NCBI RefSeq assembly: GCF_023078455.1
Contig: NZ_CP095740.1
Location: forward strand, 3,274,001 to 3,338,000
Length of the DNA: 64,000 nt
Direction: 5' to 3'
Origin: Luteibacter aegosomatis
GTDB lineage: Bacteria > Pseudomonadota > Gammaproteobacteria > Xanthomonadales > Rhodanobacteraceae
The translations under genes and the position numbers were made by a program. This document shows, in pieces, positions 29,532 through 38,532 of the stretch. Each line of letters starts with the position of its first letter. The first letter of the stretch is position 1. The notes under the pieces are model-generated. The model had not been told where the DNA came from. It made no database searches and saw only the letters and a program-made list of their open reading frames with translations.

Positions 29532-29704
29532 TCCCGCTCCCGATCGTGGCGCAGCCTGCGCTGCGCCTTTCCGGCCAGTATCCGCCTTACCAGCACGATA
29601 CCGGCGAGGACGGCGAGAACCGGCCCCCAGCGACCGCCGGTAGCCTGTATCAACAGCCTGCCGGCGGCCATCGCCCCGATGGTGTTCGTTCGATCGTTCG
29701 GCAT
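29528..29704 (-). CDS. Small single-pass membrane protein
   Basis: A 58-residue protein MPNDRTNTIGAMAAGRLLIQ with one membrane span (WGPVLAVLAGIVLVRRIL) and a basic C-terminal tail (AGKAQRRLRHDRERD), so the tail is probably cytoplasmic. GAGGGCG lies about eight bases before the ATG; a GTG two codons earlier is an alternative. Its stop codon overlaps that of the convergent Pro-rich gene. Function unknown. Confidence 0.5.
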   Translation of the reverse strand: MPNDRTNTIGAMAAGRLLIQATGGRWGPVLAVLAGIVLVRRILAGKAQRRLRHDRERD

Positions 29705-29845
29705 GTCCACGCCCTCGCCGTGCCCTGTGGCGGGCAGACTCCAATGCAGCGGATGCCGACGACGTGAAAGAGGTGGCTAGGGCGCCTGCACGCGATGCGA
29801 TGGCGCGGCGTATCATGCAGTCCGGTTCCATCCTCGCCACGTACC

Positions 29846-30073
29846 ATGCGCAAAAGCCTGTCCGACTACCTGCCGTGGATCGCCATCGTGCTCGCGGTCA
29901 TTGTCGCGGCGGTGTATTTCGATACCCGCTCGAAGAATGCCGGGGCACCCGAGACCTACGAAAGTTGCCTCGCTCGCCTGACGGTATCGGACGAAAGCGA
30001 GGCGGATCGCGCGTTGAATCGCTCGATCTGTGCCGACAAACCGAGAACGCCGCCCACGAACGCCGGCAAATAA
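29846..30073 (+). CDS. Small signal-anchored hypothetical protein
   Basis: A 75-residue protein. It begins MRKSLSDYLPWIAIVLAVIV, one N-terminal membrane span with a short basic front, so the rest is probably periplasmic. The remaining 45 residues (YFDTRSKNAGAPETYESCLA, then RLTVSDESEADRALNRSICADK) contain two cysteines that could form a disulfide. No family recognised. It converges with the tRNA-Gly gene. Confidence 0.6.
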   Translation: MRKSLSDYLPWIAIVLAVIVAAVYFDTRSKNAGAPETYESCLARLTVSDESEADRALNRSICADKPRTPPTNAGK

Positions 30074-30098
30074 AAAAGCCCCGGCGTCGGCCGAGGCT
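30072..30098 (-). terminator. Terminator of tRNA-Gly
   Basis: Read on the minus strand: AGCCTCGGC, loop CGAC, GCCGGGGCT, then TTTTTT, a nine-pair stem with one G-U pair. It lies 12 bases after the tRNA-Gly CCA end. Confidence 0.8.
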
Positions 30099-30109
30099 TC
30101 TTTTGAATC

Positions 30110-30185
<76 letters not shown>

Positions 30186-30238
30186 TTGGTGAGCCGGTCA
30201 TTATAGGGCGATTTTCGATTCGTGCAAGCCCGCCGAAT

Positions 30239-31378
30239 TCAGGCGGGGAAGACCGCGGCAATCGCCTCGACGGGCCGACGCAGGAGGGTCTCGTTGAAGG
30301 CGATCGGCAGTCGGCCGTCCTGCGCCCCGCCCAGGGCGATGTCGGCCTTGTGGGCGCGCTCGCCCAGTCCCGCGGCCACGCTGTCGTCGAGGCGGAGGAT
30401 GGCGATGTTGCTTGCCCTCGGCACGCGCTCCACGCGGATGCCGGGCACGGTATCGAGGCGCTTGAGCAAGGCCTCGCCCGCGGCACGGACCTTGGCGAAG
30501 CGTTCGGTGAAGCCGTCCAGGTGGCGTAGCGCGGGAAGCGCGGCGGGCCAGCCGTGGTAGAGGGTGCCGCCGAAGATGTGGCGCACGTGGCGGGCACGCT
30601 CCATGCGCGCCTTGTCGCCGGCGAGGATCGCGCCGAACGGCGCGCCCAGGTACTTGTAGAGCGATACGTAGACCGTATCGAACGGCGCCGCATACGTGCG
30701 GGGATCGAAACCCGCCTGCCCGCTCATCAGCAGCAGGCGCGCGCCGTCCAGGTGCATGCCCGTGCCATTGCGCCTGGCCAGCTCCGACAGGCGCTGGATC
30801 ACCGCAAGATCCACGCACGAACCATCGAGGCGGCGCACCGGGCTTTCGATGGAGATCGCGCCGATCTCCACGGGATAGGGATCTTCCCCGCGCTGGTTGA
30901 ACGCCGCTTCCGCGGACGCGACCAGGGCCTCGTCGGTGCCGCCGTCGAGCGGCACGGGATTGATGCCGCTGAGTACCGGCGTGGCGTCTTCTTCGTCACG
31001 GTAGACGTGGCTTTCCTTCTGCAGGAGCAGGTGGCGACGTTCGCCGCAGAGAATGCGTAGGGCTACCTGGTTCGCCATGGTGCCGGTAGGCATGAAGACG
31101 GCGTCCTCCTTGCCCAGCATGGCGGCGAAACGCGCCTCGAGCTTGCCTACGGCGCCTTCGTGCAGATAGGCGTCGCCGATGTCGGTATCGCCTTGCAGCG
31201 CGGCTTCGAGTTGCCCAGGGTAATGAATGGCCCGCGACGGGATGCCGTCGCCCGCCAGCGCGACCACCTTCTCGACGGGAATCGGCTTGCCCGTCGGCGC
31301 GGCCCATGCCGTACCGCCCGCGGCAAGCGCGAGCGCGCCCACCGGTACCGACTGGATGAACTCACGACGACTGACCAT
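30239..31378 (-). CDS. Threonine-aldolase-like PLP enzyme with a Tat signal
   Basis: A 379-residue beta-eliminating-lyase/threonine-aldolase-family protein. PLP-fold features: DAYLHEGAVGKLEARFAAMLGKEDAVFMPTG, KESHVYRDEE, GMHLDGARLL and the Schiff-base Lys242 in SLYKYLGAPFGA. The unusual part is the N terminus, MVSRREFIQSVPVGALALAA with AWAAP, which is a twin-arginine signal with a likely AxA cleavage near residue 27. The start is the ATG that opens this signal. Low-specificity L-threonine aldolases are normally cytoplasmic, so export to the periplasm would be notable. Its gene is 54 bases downstream of tRNA-Gly's 5' end on the same strand. Confidence 0.85.
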   Translation of the reverse strand: MVSRREFIQSVPVGALALAAGGTAWAAPTGKPIPVEKVVALAGDGIPSRAIHYPGQLEAALQGDTDIGDAYLHEGAVGKLEARFAAMLGKEDAVFMPTGTMANQVALRILCGERRHLLLQKESHVYRDEEDATPVLSGINPVPLDGGTDEALVASAEAAFNQRGEDPYPVEIGAISIESPVRRLDGSCVDLAVIQRLSELARRNGTGMHLDGARLLLMSGQAGFDPRTYAAPFDTVYVSLYKYLGAPFGAILAGDKARMERARHVRHIFGGTLYHGWPAALPALRHLDGFTERFAKVRAAGEALLKRLDTVPGIRVERVPRASNIAILRLDDSVAAGLGERAHKADIALGGAQDGRLPIAFNETLLRRPVEAIAAVFPA

Positions 31379-31459
31379 GCCAAAGCCCCCGCGGTGGTGG
31401 ATCGCTGGAGGCTCGCACGGCGAGCGGCCACCGGCCATGTGCCGAAAGGCGGGATATCC

Positions 31460-31535
31460 ATCGCGGACAGGGGCCGCTCCCACCCTTCGGTAGCAACCAT
31501 CCTACCGGAGGGTGTAAGTGGACCCTGTCCGCGAT
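31460..31535. repeat. REP-like inverted pair (partly decayed)
   Basis: Left ATCGCGGACAGGGGCCGCTC then CCACCC; right copy GGGTGTAAGTGGACCCTGTC then CGCGAT. One stem base in each copy no longer pairs perfectly, and the GTGGGAGC tail of the right copy is altered to GTGTAAGT. Lies between the threonine-aldolase-like gene and the GH27 gene. Confidence 0.75.
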
Positions 31536-31556
31536 GCCCGCGGAGCCGAACCCCGC

Positions 31557-33740
31557 CTACCTCGGACAGGCCTGCGACGTCGCCCCCAGCAGCGCAGGCA
31601 CCACGCGCGGAGCAACCACGATGCGATCGAGGTCGGGCGCGAAACCGGTGGCATTGCCGAACTGGATCGTGTTGCGGCCCTTCAGCAAACGCACCTCCAG
31701 CACCTTCGCCACCGGATCGTCGAAACTGCTGCCGTCCAGGGCCAGGTCTTGCGGCGTGGCGCCGTTGATCGACATCTGCAAACCGCGCGGCCCGCTGGTC
31801 GCATAGTCGATCTCGAGCTGGTAGACGCCCTCCCTCGGCACGCTGACGTTGGTGAACGTGACCGAATTGGCGCTGCCGCCACCGATGTTGCCGGCCTTGG
31901 CCAGACCCGAGAAGTAATTGCTGAAGCCGGCGGTGACCGTGCCGCCCAACGTCGCCGACTCGGCCTCGTAGGTGGTGGCGTCCGAACGCGGCGCATCGCC
32001 GCGACCGCTGATGGCGATGCGATCGAGGTCCGGCGGGTAGCTCACCGCGTTGCCGAACTGGATGCGGTTGTTGCCCTTGCGCAAGCACACCGGCACGACG
32101 CTGCTCGAGGGCAACTGGAAGCTGCCGCCGCCGGAGTTGAAGGTCTGCTGCGGGCCATCGTTGACCTGGAAGAGGTACGAACGCAGGCCTTGCGTCAACG
32201 AGTCGATGCGCATCAGGTAAGAGCCGTCGCGCGGTGCGTACACGTCGTTGAACGTCACGGTATTGTTCGCGCCCAAGCCGAGGCCGCCGACCTTCTTGCC
32301 GCCGGAACAGGCCACGCAATCGTAGGCGGTCGCCGTGCCGCCCAGCACCGCGGTTTCGGCTTCGTGGCTGACCGACGGGTCGGCCGCCACGTGTCCCGGC
32401 AGCGCCTGCACCAGCAGCAGTTGCGTGCCGTGCCCCGGCAGGATGGTCACGTGGTTGCCGTAGGACGGGCCGAGTTCCTTGTGGCTCCACAGGTCGCGAA
32501 CGCGCAGCGCACCGGTGATGCCCATGTCCTTCCACGGCAGCTCGACCACGGCCTTGGTCGCGTTCATGTTGAACAACGCCACGTAGTAACGCCCGTTGCC
32601 GAGATCGCTCACCCACACCGGCAATTCACCGCCGCGAAGCTGTTTCGCCGGCTTGCCCGACTGGTTTACCGCGATCACCTCGTCGTTGGTGGCAATGGCC
32701 TTGCCGTCGGCGTCGAGCTTGGTGAGGTCGCCGCCGAGGTAGAGCGGCGCGTTGGCCATCGACCACAGCGTGAAGGCCGAGCGCTTCTCGTCGAGGCTCA
32801 GGCCGTCGAGCGCGCCATCGCCGATGTCCAGCGAATCGAGGTCGTTCCAGCCCTGCGACGGGCCGGTCACGTCCTGCCAGCCGGGAAGATCGCGAAAGCG
32901 CTTCTCGATGCGCGGCCAGTTGGTGAGCGTGGCGCAGCGGCTTTCGCACTCCACGTCGTCGTCGATGCGGCGCGCGTTCGACCAGGTGCGCCAGACGTCA
33001 ATGTAATCCTTGTCCACCTGCCACGACACGGTGAACCAGATGGGCCGGCCGCTGCGCGCGATGGCCTTCGACCACGCGGCGACATCGTCGCGGTTGTCGA
33101 TGTGCAGGTCGTCGCTGTACGAGCCCGGGGTAACACCGTCGAGCTTGATGAAATCCACGCCCCAGGATGCGAACAACGCCACTACCGAATCCATGTACTC
33201 CTGCGCGCCCGGCTTGGAGAAATCGATCTTGTAGTGGTACGGCGATTCGCCCGGGCCGCCGAAGGCATTGCCCGCGCGGTGCGGCAACGCGAGGATGTCC
33301 TGGATGTGGTACGGCGTACCGAGGATGGGATAGTTGCCCTGCACCGCCGGCTCTTCCACGCCGGGGATCCAATAGATGCCCGCCTTCTGTCCGTTGGCGT
33401 GGATGTGATCGATCATCGCCTTGATGTCGGGGAACGTCGTCGGATCGGGGATCGGACGGCCGTTGCCGTCGAACGCGCCCATCCAGCCCGAATCGAGGTT
33501 GATGTAGGTATAGCCGTGATCCTGCAGGCCCGACGCCTTGAGCGCGTCGGACTGCTTGATCATGTTGGCCTGCGTAAGGAAGTTGGACTCGATCGTCTGC
33601 TGGCTGAAACTGCTCCAGCCGAGATACGGTCTTTGCGCCACGCCGTTGACCTGGGCCGAAGCGCCCGTGGCGAGGGCTAGCAACCCGCAGGCGATGGCGA
33701 GGCGGGTGCGTGACGGAAACGAAGCGTTGCGATCGTGCAT
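31557..33740 (-). CDS. GH27 alpha-galactosidase with two C-terminal carbohydrate-binding modules
   Basis: A 727-residue exported glycoside hydrolase that removes terminal alpha-galactose. After a signal peptide (AIACGLLALATGASAQ) comes the GH27 barrel (about 38-330): YLGWSSFSQQ, YINLDSGWMG, nucleophile Asp201 in FIKLDGV, and the acid among Asp260-262 in RRIDDDVE. A beta-sandwich domain follows (about 340-450), then two CBM6/35-like modules opening HEAETAVLGGTATAY and YEAESATLGGTVTAG and each ending NxIQFGNAxxxxPDLDRI. The paired modules suggest avid binding to a polymer or glycoprotein. It is the last gene of the minus-strand galactoside operon. Confidence 0.92.
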   Translation of the reverse strand: MHDRNASFPSRTRLAIACGLLALATGASAQVNGVAQRPYLGWSSFSQQTIESNFLTQANMIKQSDALKASGLQDHGYTYINLDSGWMGAFDGNGRPIPDPTTFPDIKAMIDHIHANGQKAGIYWIPGVEEPAVQGNYPILGTPYHIQDILALPHRAGNAFGGPGESPYHYKIDFSKPGAQEYMDSVVALFASWGVDFIKLDGVTPGSYSDDLHIDNRDDVAAWSKAIARSGRPIWFTVSWQVDKDYIDVWRTWSNARRIDDDVECESRCATLTNWPRIEKRFRDLPGWQDVTGPSQGWNDLDSLDIGDGALDGLSLDEKRSAFTLWSMANAPLYLGGDLTKLDADGKAIATNDEVIAVNQSGKPAKQLRGGELPVWVSDLGNGRYYVALFNMNATKAVVELPWKDMGITGALRVRDLWSHKELGPSYGNHVTILPGHGTQLLLVQALPGHVAADPSVSHEAETAVLGGTATAYDCVACSGGKKVGGLGLGANNTVTFNDVYAPRDGSYLMRIDSLTQGLRSYLFQVNDGPQQTFNSGGGSFQLPSSSVVPVCLRKGNNRIQFGNAVSYPPDLDRIAISGRGDAPRSDATTYEAESATLGGTVTAGFSNYFSGLAKAGNIGGGSANSVTFTNVSVPREGVYQLEIDYATSGPRGLQMSINGATPQDLALDGSSFDDPVAKVLEVRLLKGRNTIQFGNATGFAPDLDRIVVAPRVVPALLGATSQACPR

Positions 33741-33848
33741 GGCGCGACTCCATGGGTGAAGGAAGCGCCCGCTCTCGCGGGCACGGTAGAAACCCTTGGT
33801 CGAACGTTCGATGACGTGGCGCGCTGCGCGCCGTCGGCGCGGGCGATC

Positions 33849-36074
33849 TCAGGACTCGCGCGTGAACACCGCGCCCGCCGCCACGAGATCGCCCTTCAAC
33901 ATCAGGTCCAGGCCGTGCTGCATCCAATAGGCACCGCTCGCCACCTCGGGCGTGCCGGGCATCGCCTTGCCATGGATGAAACGCAGGCGGTAATGCGCTT
34001 TCGGATCGAGTCCGCGCAAACGCAGCGTCGGGAAGGGACGTGCTTCCTCACCCTGCCGCTGGAACGCGAACAGCACGACCTGCTTGCCGTCGGTCGACAC
34101 CGACTCGGTGGCCGACCATGGCGCCCTGTTCTGCGGCGACACCAGGCGATAGAGGTCGCCACGCTGCACGGTGGCGCGAATGGTCTTGTACTCGGCGATG
34201 TAATGGCGCGCCGTCTCTCCATCCGCCGGCGTCCACTCCAGCAGGTTCGCGCCGATACCCAGGCCACCCTGCATCGAGGAAAGGAAACGGAAATCCAGCG
34301 AACTGGTGCGGTTGTTCACCCAATTGGGCGAGCCGGTGACCCAGGCCATCATCGTCGCCGGCGCATAGGCCTGGCTGAAGCCGTCCTGGATGGAGAGGCG
34401 ATCGGACGGATCCGTATTGTCCGACGGCCACACCTCGTCGGTCAGCGCCATCACGCCCAGGTCGACGCGCGCGCCGCCGCCGGAGCACGATTCGATCTCC
34501 AGCCCCGGATGACGCTGGCGCAGGCGGCGGAAGATGTCGTAGAGATTGCGCACGTAGGTCACGTAGACCTTCTGCTGATCTTCCGGCGACATCTGTGGCC
34601 AGCCCGGCTCGGACCAGTTGCGGTTGTAGTCCCATTTCAGGAACTGGATGTCGTTCTCGGCGAGCAACTTGTCGAGCACGTCGGTCACGTAGGCCTTCAC
34701 GTCGTCGCGCGCGAGGTTGAGCACCAGCTGGTTGCGCCCCTCGCTGCGCTGGCGGCCCGGAAAGTTGAGCACCCAATCCGGATGCGCGCGATAGAGGTCG
34801 CTGTCGGGATTGACCATCTCCGGCTCCACCCACAGGCCGAAGCTCATGCCGAGCCCGTGCACCTTGTCGATGAGCGGCTTAAGGCCATTCGGGAACTTCG
34901 TGCGGTTCACCGTCCAGTCGCCGAGGCCGGCATGGTCGCTGTTGCGCGCACCGAACCAGCCGTCATCGACCACGAAGCGTTCGACGCCGAGCGCGGCGGC
35001 CTTTTCGGCCAGTTTTTCCTGTCCCGCCTCGTCCACCTTGAATTCGGTGGCCTCCCACGAGTTGTAGAGCACGGGGCGCGGCTTCGCCGACGGGCCTTCG
35101 GGAAGGATGCGGTTGCGTTCGAAGCGATGCAGCAGGCGCGAGGCCTCGCCCGCGCCGTCCGGCGTGTAACCGGCGTAGAAGATGGGCGTGTTCAGCGATT
35201 CGCCCGGTTTCAGGCGATAGCCGAAGTCGAAGGTATTGAAACCGCCGGTGACGCGCACCTGGCCGAGGATGTCCTCGTCCACGCGGATGCGCCACGAGCC
35301 GCTCCACGCCAATGCGCCGAACCAGACGTCGCCGTGTTCTTCGTTCCATTCACCGCCGCGGCCGATCGCGAACCAGGGATTGTTCTCGTCGCCCGTGCTG
35401 CCGCGCCGGCTTTCCAGCACGGTGGAACCCGGCGCGATGGCGCGGGTCTGCAGATGCCATTCGCCGGCCCAGGTGCCGGTGAGATAGCGCAGCGAATAAT
35501 CGCCCGCGGGAAGGCTCCAGGTGGCGGCGGCCGCCTCGTCGACGGTGAGCGCCTGCCTGCTCTTGTTCTCGATGTGCGCGGAGCGGCCGACGATGCCCGT
35601 GGCCGCGTCCATGGTGTAGCGCAGCGTCACTTCCACGCCCGCCTGCTTGTCGTCCATGCGGATCGACAGGCCGTCGCCTTCCACGCGATAGCTGTCGTAG
35701 CGGAGCACGAGGTCGCGATTGCCGTCGTCGAAGCGTACCTTCAACGCGGGCGTGGTGGTGATCGCGCCGCCCCACCCTGCGTATTCCTGGCGCGTGACGG
35801 CGGCGGAGGGATCGAACGAGGAGCGCTGCGGAGGGATCTGTGCCGGGCCGAGCGGATCGTCCTGTGCCAGCCGGGCACCCCAGTAGAGCGTCTGCAGGCG
35901 GCCGTCGGCGTTCACGCCCATGGCATAGGTGACGCCGGCGGCGTCAAGGCGGAATACCTTGTGCTCCGCATCGTAGCGTGGCGTGACGTCTTTCGATGCC
36001 GCGAAGGCCGACGGCGCGATGAAGGCGCCACCGGCCAGGACCAGCGCAAAACGGGATGCATGGATACGGAACAT
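33849..36074 (-). CDS. GH36 alpha-galactosidase, exported
   Basis: A 741-residue family-36 glycoside hydrolase. The signal peptide is MFRIHASRFALVLAGGAFIA with cleavage near FAAS. An N-terminal beta-sandwich (to about 340) leads to the barrel with NSWEATEF, VDDGWFGAR, GLWVEPEMV, nucleophile Asp482 in FLKWDYNRNW, CSGGGARVDLG and acid/base Asp552 in WPSDNTDPSDR. These match alpha-galactosidases acting on raffinose-type or galactomannan ends. The ATG at 36074 is chosen for the signal peptide; upstream open frame is only complement of the epimerase gene. Gaps of 59 and 108 bases join it to the epimerase and GH27 genes. Confidence 0.94.
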   Translation of the reverse strand: MFRIHASRFALVLAGGAFIAPSAFAASKDVTPRYDAEHKVFRLDAAGVTYAMGVNADGRLQTLYWGARLAQDDPLGPAQIPPQRSSFDPSAAVTRQEYAGWGGAITTTPALKVRFDDGNRDLVLRYDSYRVEGDGLSIRMDDKQAGVEVTLRYTMDAATGIVGRSAHIENKSRQALTVDEAAAATWSLPAGDYSLRYLTGTWAGEWHLQTRAIAPGSTVLESRRGSTGDENNPWFAIGRGGEWNEEHGDVWFGALAWSGSWRIRVDEDILGQVRVTGGFNTFDFGYRLKPGESLNTPIFYAGYTPDGAGEASRLLHRFERNRILPEGPSAKPRPVLYNSWEATEFKVDEAGQEKLAEKAAALGVERFVVDDGWFGARNSDHAGLGDWTVNRTKFPNGLKPLIDKVHGLGMSFGLWVEPEMVNPDSDLYRAHPDWVLNFPGRQRSEGRNQLVLNLARDDVKAYVTDVLDKLLAENDIQFLKWDYNRNWSEPGWPQMSPEDQQKVYVTYVRNLYDIFRRLRQRHPGLEIESCSGGGARVDLGVMALTDEVWPSDNTDPSDRLSIQDGFSQAYAPATMMAWVTGSPNWVNNRTSSLDFRFLSSMQGGLGIGANLLEWTPADGETARHYIAEYKTIRATVQRGDLYRLVSPQNRAPWSATESVSTDGKQVVLFAFQRQGEEARPFPTLRLRGLDPKAHYRLRFIHGKAMPGTPEVASGAYWMQHGLDLMLKGDLVAAGAVFTRES

Positions 36075-36133
36075 CGGCGGATCGTCCTCTTCGTTCGTAA
36101 GTCGGCCAGTGTGGCGTCGCGAGCGCGGCGCAC

Positions 36134-37027
36134 TCAACCGACGGGTGCTTCCACGCGAAAAAGGAACCTCCGTTCCATGGAGGTTCCACGGGCAAGCTCG
36201 GTCATGCCGTTGGCGACGGCACCACCCGGGAGGTGGACGGCATCGATGGGATGGTCCACCGGTTCGAAACAGAAGAAATCCTCGCCGGCCGGCACGTAGA
36301 GCACGTAGACGTGGTCTTCCGCGTCGATGTGCAGCTTCATGCGCTTGTCGGGCCATTCCACGGTCGCGCGGCCCGTCCATCCGGTGAAGGCATGATTGAG
36401 CCCCTCGTCCGGCAGCGGCACCGACGTGGCGAAGTCCCACGCCCGTGGCGGGGCCACGTGTTCCGTCGGCATCGGACCGTGCCCGTCGTTGAGCCAGACG
36501 CCGGTGGCGGGCGCATGCAGGCGTACGCCCCCGTGGCGGGGAAAGAACGGGTGCAGGCCGATGCCGAAAGGCAAGGTCGCCTCGCCCGTGTTGATCACCC
36601 GCAAGCGCACGTCGAGCACGCCGTTGGCGAGCGCGTAACGCATGGTGGCGTGATAGGCGTAACCGCCGGGCAACCGGTCTTCCAGGGTCATCCTCGCCGT
36701 ACGGGCGTCCCGGGTCTCCACGGTCCATGGCCTCTGCCAGGCGCTGCCGTGGATCGGATACGGATCGTCATCGCGATTGGGCGACAGGTCGACACGGTGC
36801 CCCCCATGGGTGAAACCACCGCCAGCGATGCGATTGCTCCACGGCACCAACGGATAGCACGCGAGCCGGTTCGGCTCCGGTCGGCCCGGTGCCACCTCGT
36901 GGCCGCCCTCGTAAGGCCGCATCAAGGGCACGGCACCGTCGTCGCCCAGCCAGTCGAACCGCGCGACGCCCCCTCCCACCTCGGGCAGGAGCACAACGCG
37001 AAGCCGGCCATCTTCGAGCTCGATCAC
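36134..37027 (-). CDS. Aldose 1-epimerase (galactose mutarotase-like)
   Basis: A 297-residue mutarotase that interconverts alpha and beta anomers of aldoses. Family features are GGGVARFDWLG, LVPWSNRIAGGGF, PIHGSAWQRPW (catalytic His region), FGIGLHPFFPRH and, near the C terminus, FCFEPVDHPIDA with the catalytic Glu. There is no signal peptide, so it works in the cytoplasm on galactose released outside and imported. It starts with GTG, preceded by GGGGAACG. First enzyme gene of the operon, 149 bases after the GntR gene. Confidence 0.9.
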   Translation of the reverse strand: MIELEDGRLRVVLLPEVGGGVARFDWLGDDGAVPLMRPYEGGHEVAPGRPEPNRLACYPLVPWSNRIAGGGFTHGGHRVDLSPNRDDDPYPIHGSAWQRPWTVETRDARTARMTLEDRLPGGYAYHATMRYALANGVLDVRLRVINTGEATLPFGIGLHPFFPRHGGVRLHAPATGVWLNDGHGPMPTEHVAPPRAWDFATSVPLPDEGLNHAFTGWTGRATVEWPDKRMKLHIDAEDHVYVLYVPAGEDFFCFEPVDHPIDAVHLPGGAVANGMTELARGTSMERRFLFRVEAPVG

Positions 37028-37098
37028 GTCAGAACGTTCCCCAGTCGTATGACGCGCCGACGGCGAAAGCCCGCCCGGTCCGCGACGTCCCAGGGACT

Positions 37099-37121
37099 AA
37101 TTGTAGTATTTTATTATAATC
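37099..37121 (-). promoter_or_regulatory. AT-rich candidate operator/promoter of the galactoside operon
   Basis: A 23-base AT-only island (AATTGTAGTATTTTATTATA then AT) in otherwise GC-rich DNA, between the GntR gene and the epimerase gene. It is an imperfect palindrome: TTGTAGTAT, one base, TTATTATAA agrees in six of nine arm positions, and contains TATAAT in the minus-strand direction. It is the likely site for the adjacent FadR-type repressor. Confidence 0.55.
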
Positions 37122-37176
37122 GGGCCGCAAGCTGCGGCGCAGCAAACGCCGAAACCGCGTTGGGGCGCCGGTCCGG

Positions 37177-37890
37177 CTAGCTCTTTCGGGTGCGGCGGCC
37201 GCGACCGCTGATGTTGTCGCGCGACTCGGCGACCATGCGCAGCATGGCCTGCCGGGCCACTTCGGGCTGCCGCTTCTTCACCGCTTCGTACACCTTCTCG
37301 TGATGCGGGAGGGCCAGCTTGAAGTTCTCCGAATTGCGCGCGGAAAGCAGGAAGAACGTGCCCAGCGCCGTCTCGATCACGGAGAAGAGCGACACCATGA
37401 GCTCGTTGTTGGTGGCGCGCAGCAGGGATTCGTGGAAGGCGAGGTCCGCCTCCGCCCACGCGTCGAGGTCTTCGGAGGCGGCCATCGCCTCATAGGCGGC
37501 CTTGAGATCCTCCAGTTGCTTGGGCGTACGCCGCCTCGCCGCGGCCGCCGCGGCGGCGGGCTCGATAAGCTCTCGCATTTCCACGAGTTTTTCGACGAAG
37601 CTCTCCGTGGGCATCTGCGCGCACCGCCAGGCCAGCACGTCGGCATCGAGCTGGTTCCAGTACATCGCATCGCGCACGCGGGCCCCGGTGCGCTGGCGCG
37701 ACTCGATCAGGCCCTTGGTCACTAGCACCTTCATCGCCTCGCGCAGGGCCGTGCGGCTCACTTTCATCTGTTCGGCCAGCACCTCTTCGCGGGGTAGCCC
37801 CTCCCCCGGCTTGAGCTTGCCGCCGACGATCATCTGCCCCAGCTCCTGGACCACTTGGCCATGCAGGTTACGAGTGGTCACGGGCTTCAC
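37177..37890 (-). CDS. FadR-subfamily GntR transcriptional regulator
   Basis: A 237-residue regulator. The N-terminal winged HTH (about 1-70) has GQMIVGGKLKPGEGLPREEVLAEQMKVSRTALREAMKVL; the all-helical FCD ligand domain (about 95-225) has the metal-binding residues spread over DLAFHESLLRATNNELM, LLSARNSENF and LPHHEKVYEAV. The GTG at 37890 is chosen because GAGGAG precedes it by nine bases; a longer TTG start would place the ribosome site inside the gene. It resembles sugar-acid repressors such as DgoR; here it most likely controls the galactosidase genes just downstream. Confidence 0.9.
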   Translation of the reverse strand: MKPVTTRNLHGQVVQELGQMIVGGKLKPGEGLPREEVLAEQMKVSRTALREAMKVLVTKGLIESRQRTGARVRDAMYWNQLDADVLAWRCAQMPTESFVEKLVEMRELIEPAAAAAAARRRTPKQLEDLKAAYEAMAASEDLDAWAEADLAFHESLLRATNNELMVSLFSVIETALGTFFLLSARNSENFKLALPHHEKVYEAVKKRQPEVARQAMLRMVAESRDNISGRGRRTRKS

Positions 37891-38022
37891 GATGCGTCGC
37901 TCCTCAAGGACTTGGCGTGTCAAATCACGCGCGGCAACGCTACACAGCGCCGTCCTCGGGAGTCAAATCCGCCCGTTCGGCGGCCACGCGTGCCCCCGGA
38001 AGCGCCTCGGCGCCGGGGCGAC

Positions 38023-38532
38023 TCAAGGATGTCGAAAGAAGAGGTACACCGCGCGATACGGAATGCGGATGTCGCTCCCCGCATGCGCGGCATCGCAACC
38101 CGACCCGGGCGCGATACCCCCTTCGGTACGCGTCCGCACGACGAACTCGACCGTCGCCATGCTTCCCATCCCCCCATGCGCCTTCGCGCGCAGCACCAGC
38201 CAGGGTATCGCACCGGCGTCCGGCGACGGCGAGGTATTCAACGCTTCGCCGACGACCGAACTGCCGTCCGACGACTGCCACGTGGGACCGGCGAAATGCC
38301 TGCCGACGACGTTGCCCTTCGCGTCCTTCAGCGTCGCCTCAGGCGCTTTCAGTTGCCACGCGTAAGACCCGACCCTGGCGGCGCACGTGTAGATCTGCAC
38401 GCCATCGGCGAACGCTTCGCTGGCCTTCGGCGACGTCGCAACATCTTGCGACGTCGCGATGGGCGCGAAGAAAAAAGCGCACGCCGCCATGGCGAAGGAC
38501 GGGAAAAAACGAGCCGGTGTCGATGAACGCAT
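38023..38532 (-). CDS. Exported DUF3455 protein
   Basis: A 169-residue secreted protein of the DUF3455 family, whose function is unknown. The signal peptide is about residues 1-28 (SFAMAACAFFFAPIATSQ). Family features: ADGVQIYTCAARVGSYAWQLKAPEATL, GRHFAGPTWQSSDGSSVVGE, GAIPWLVLRAKAHGGMG and the C-terminal GGIAPGSGCDAAHAG; the two cysteines (YTC, SGC) are conserved in the family and may pair. It stands alone upstream of the GntR gene and diverges from the TonB-receptor gene. Confidence 0.82.
   Translation of the reverse strand: MRSSTPARFFPSFAMAACAFFFAPIATSQDVATSPKASEAFADGVQIYTCAARVGSYAWQLKAPEATLKDAKGNVVGRHFAGPTWQSSDGSSVVGEALNTSPSPDAGAIPWLVLRAKAHGGMGSMATVEFVVRTRTEGGIAPGSGCDAAHAGSDIRIPYRAVYLFFRHP

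Noticed and set aside
33849..36728. Longer GH36 reading frame overlapping the epimerase gene
   Set aside because: The signal peptide begins at 36074; the extra segment is only another frame of the epimerase gene.
37888..37923. TTG start for the GntR regulator
   Set aside because: The GAGGAG ribosome site would lie inside the coding sequence; GTG at 37890 is correctly spaced.
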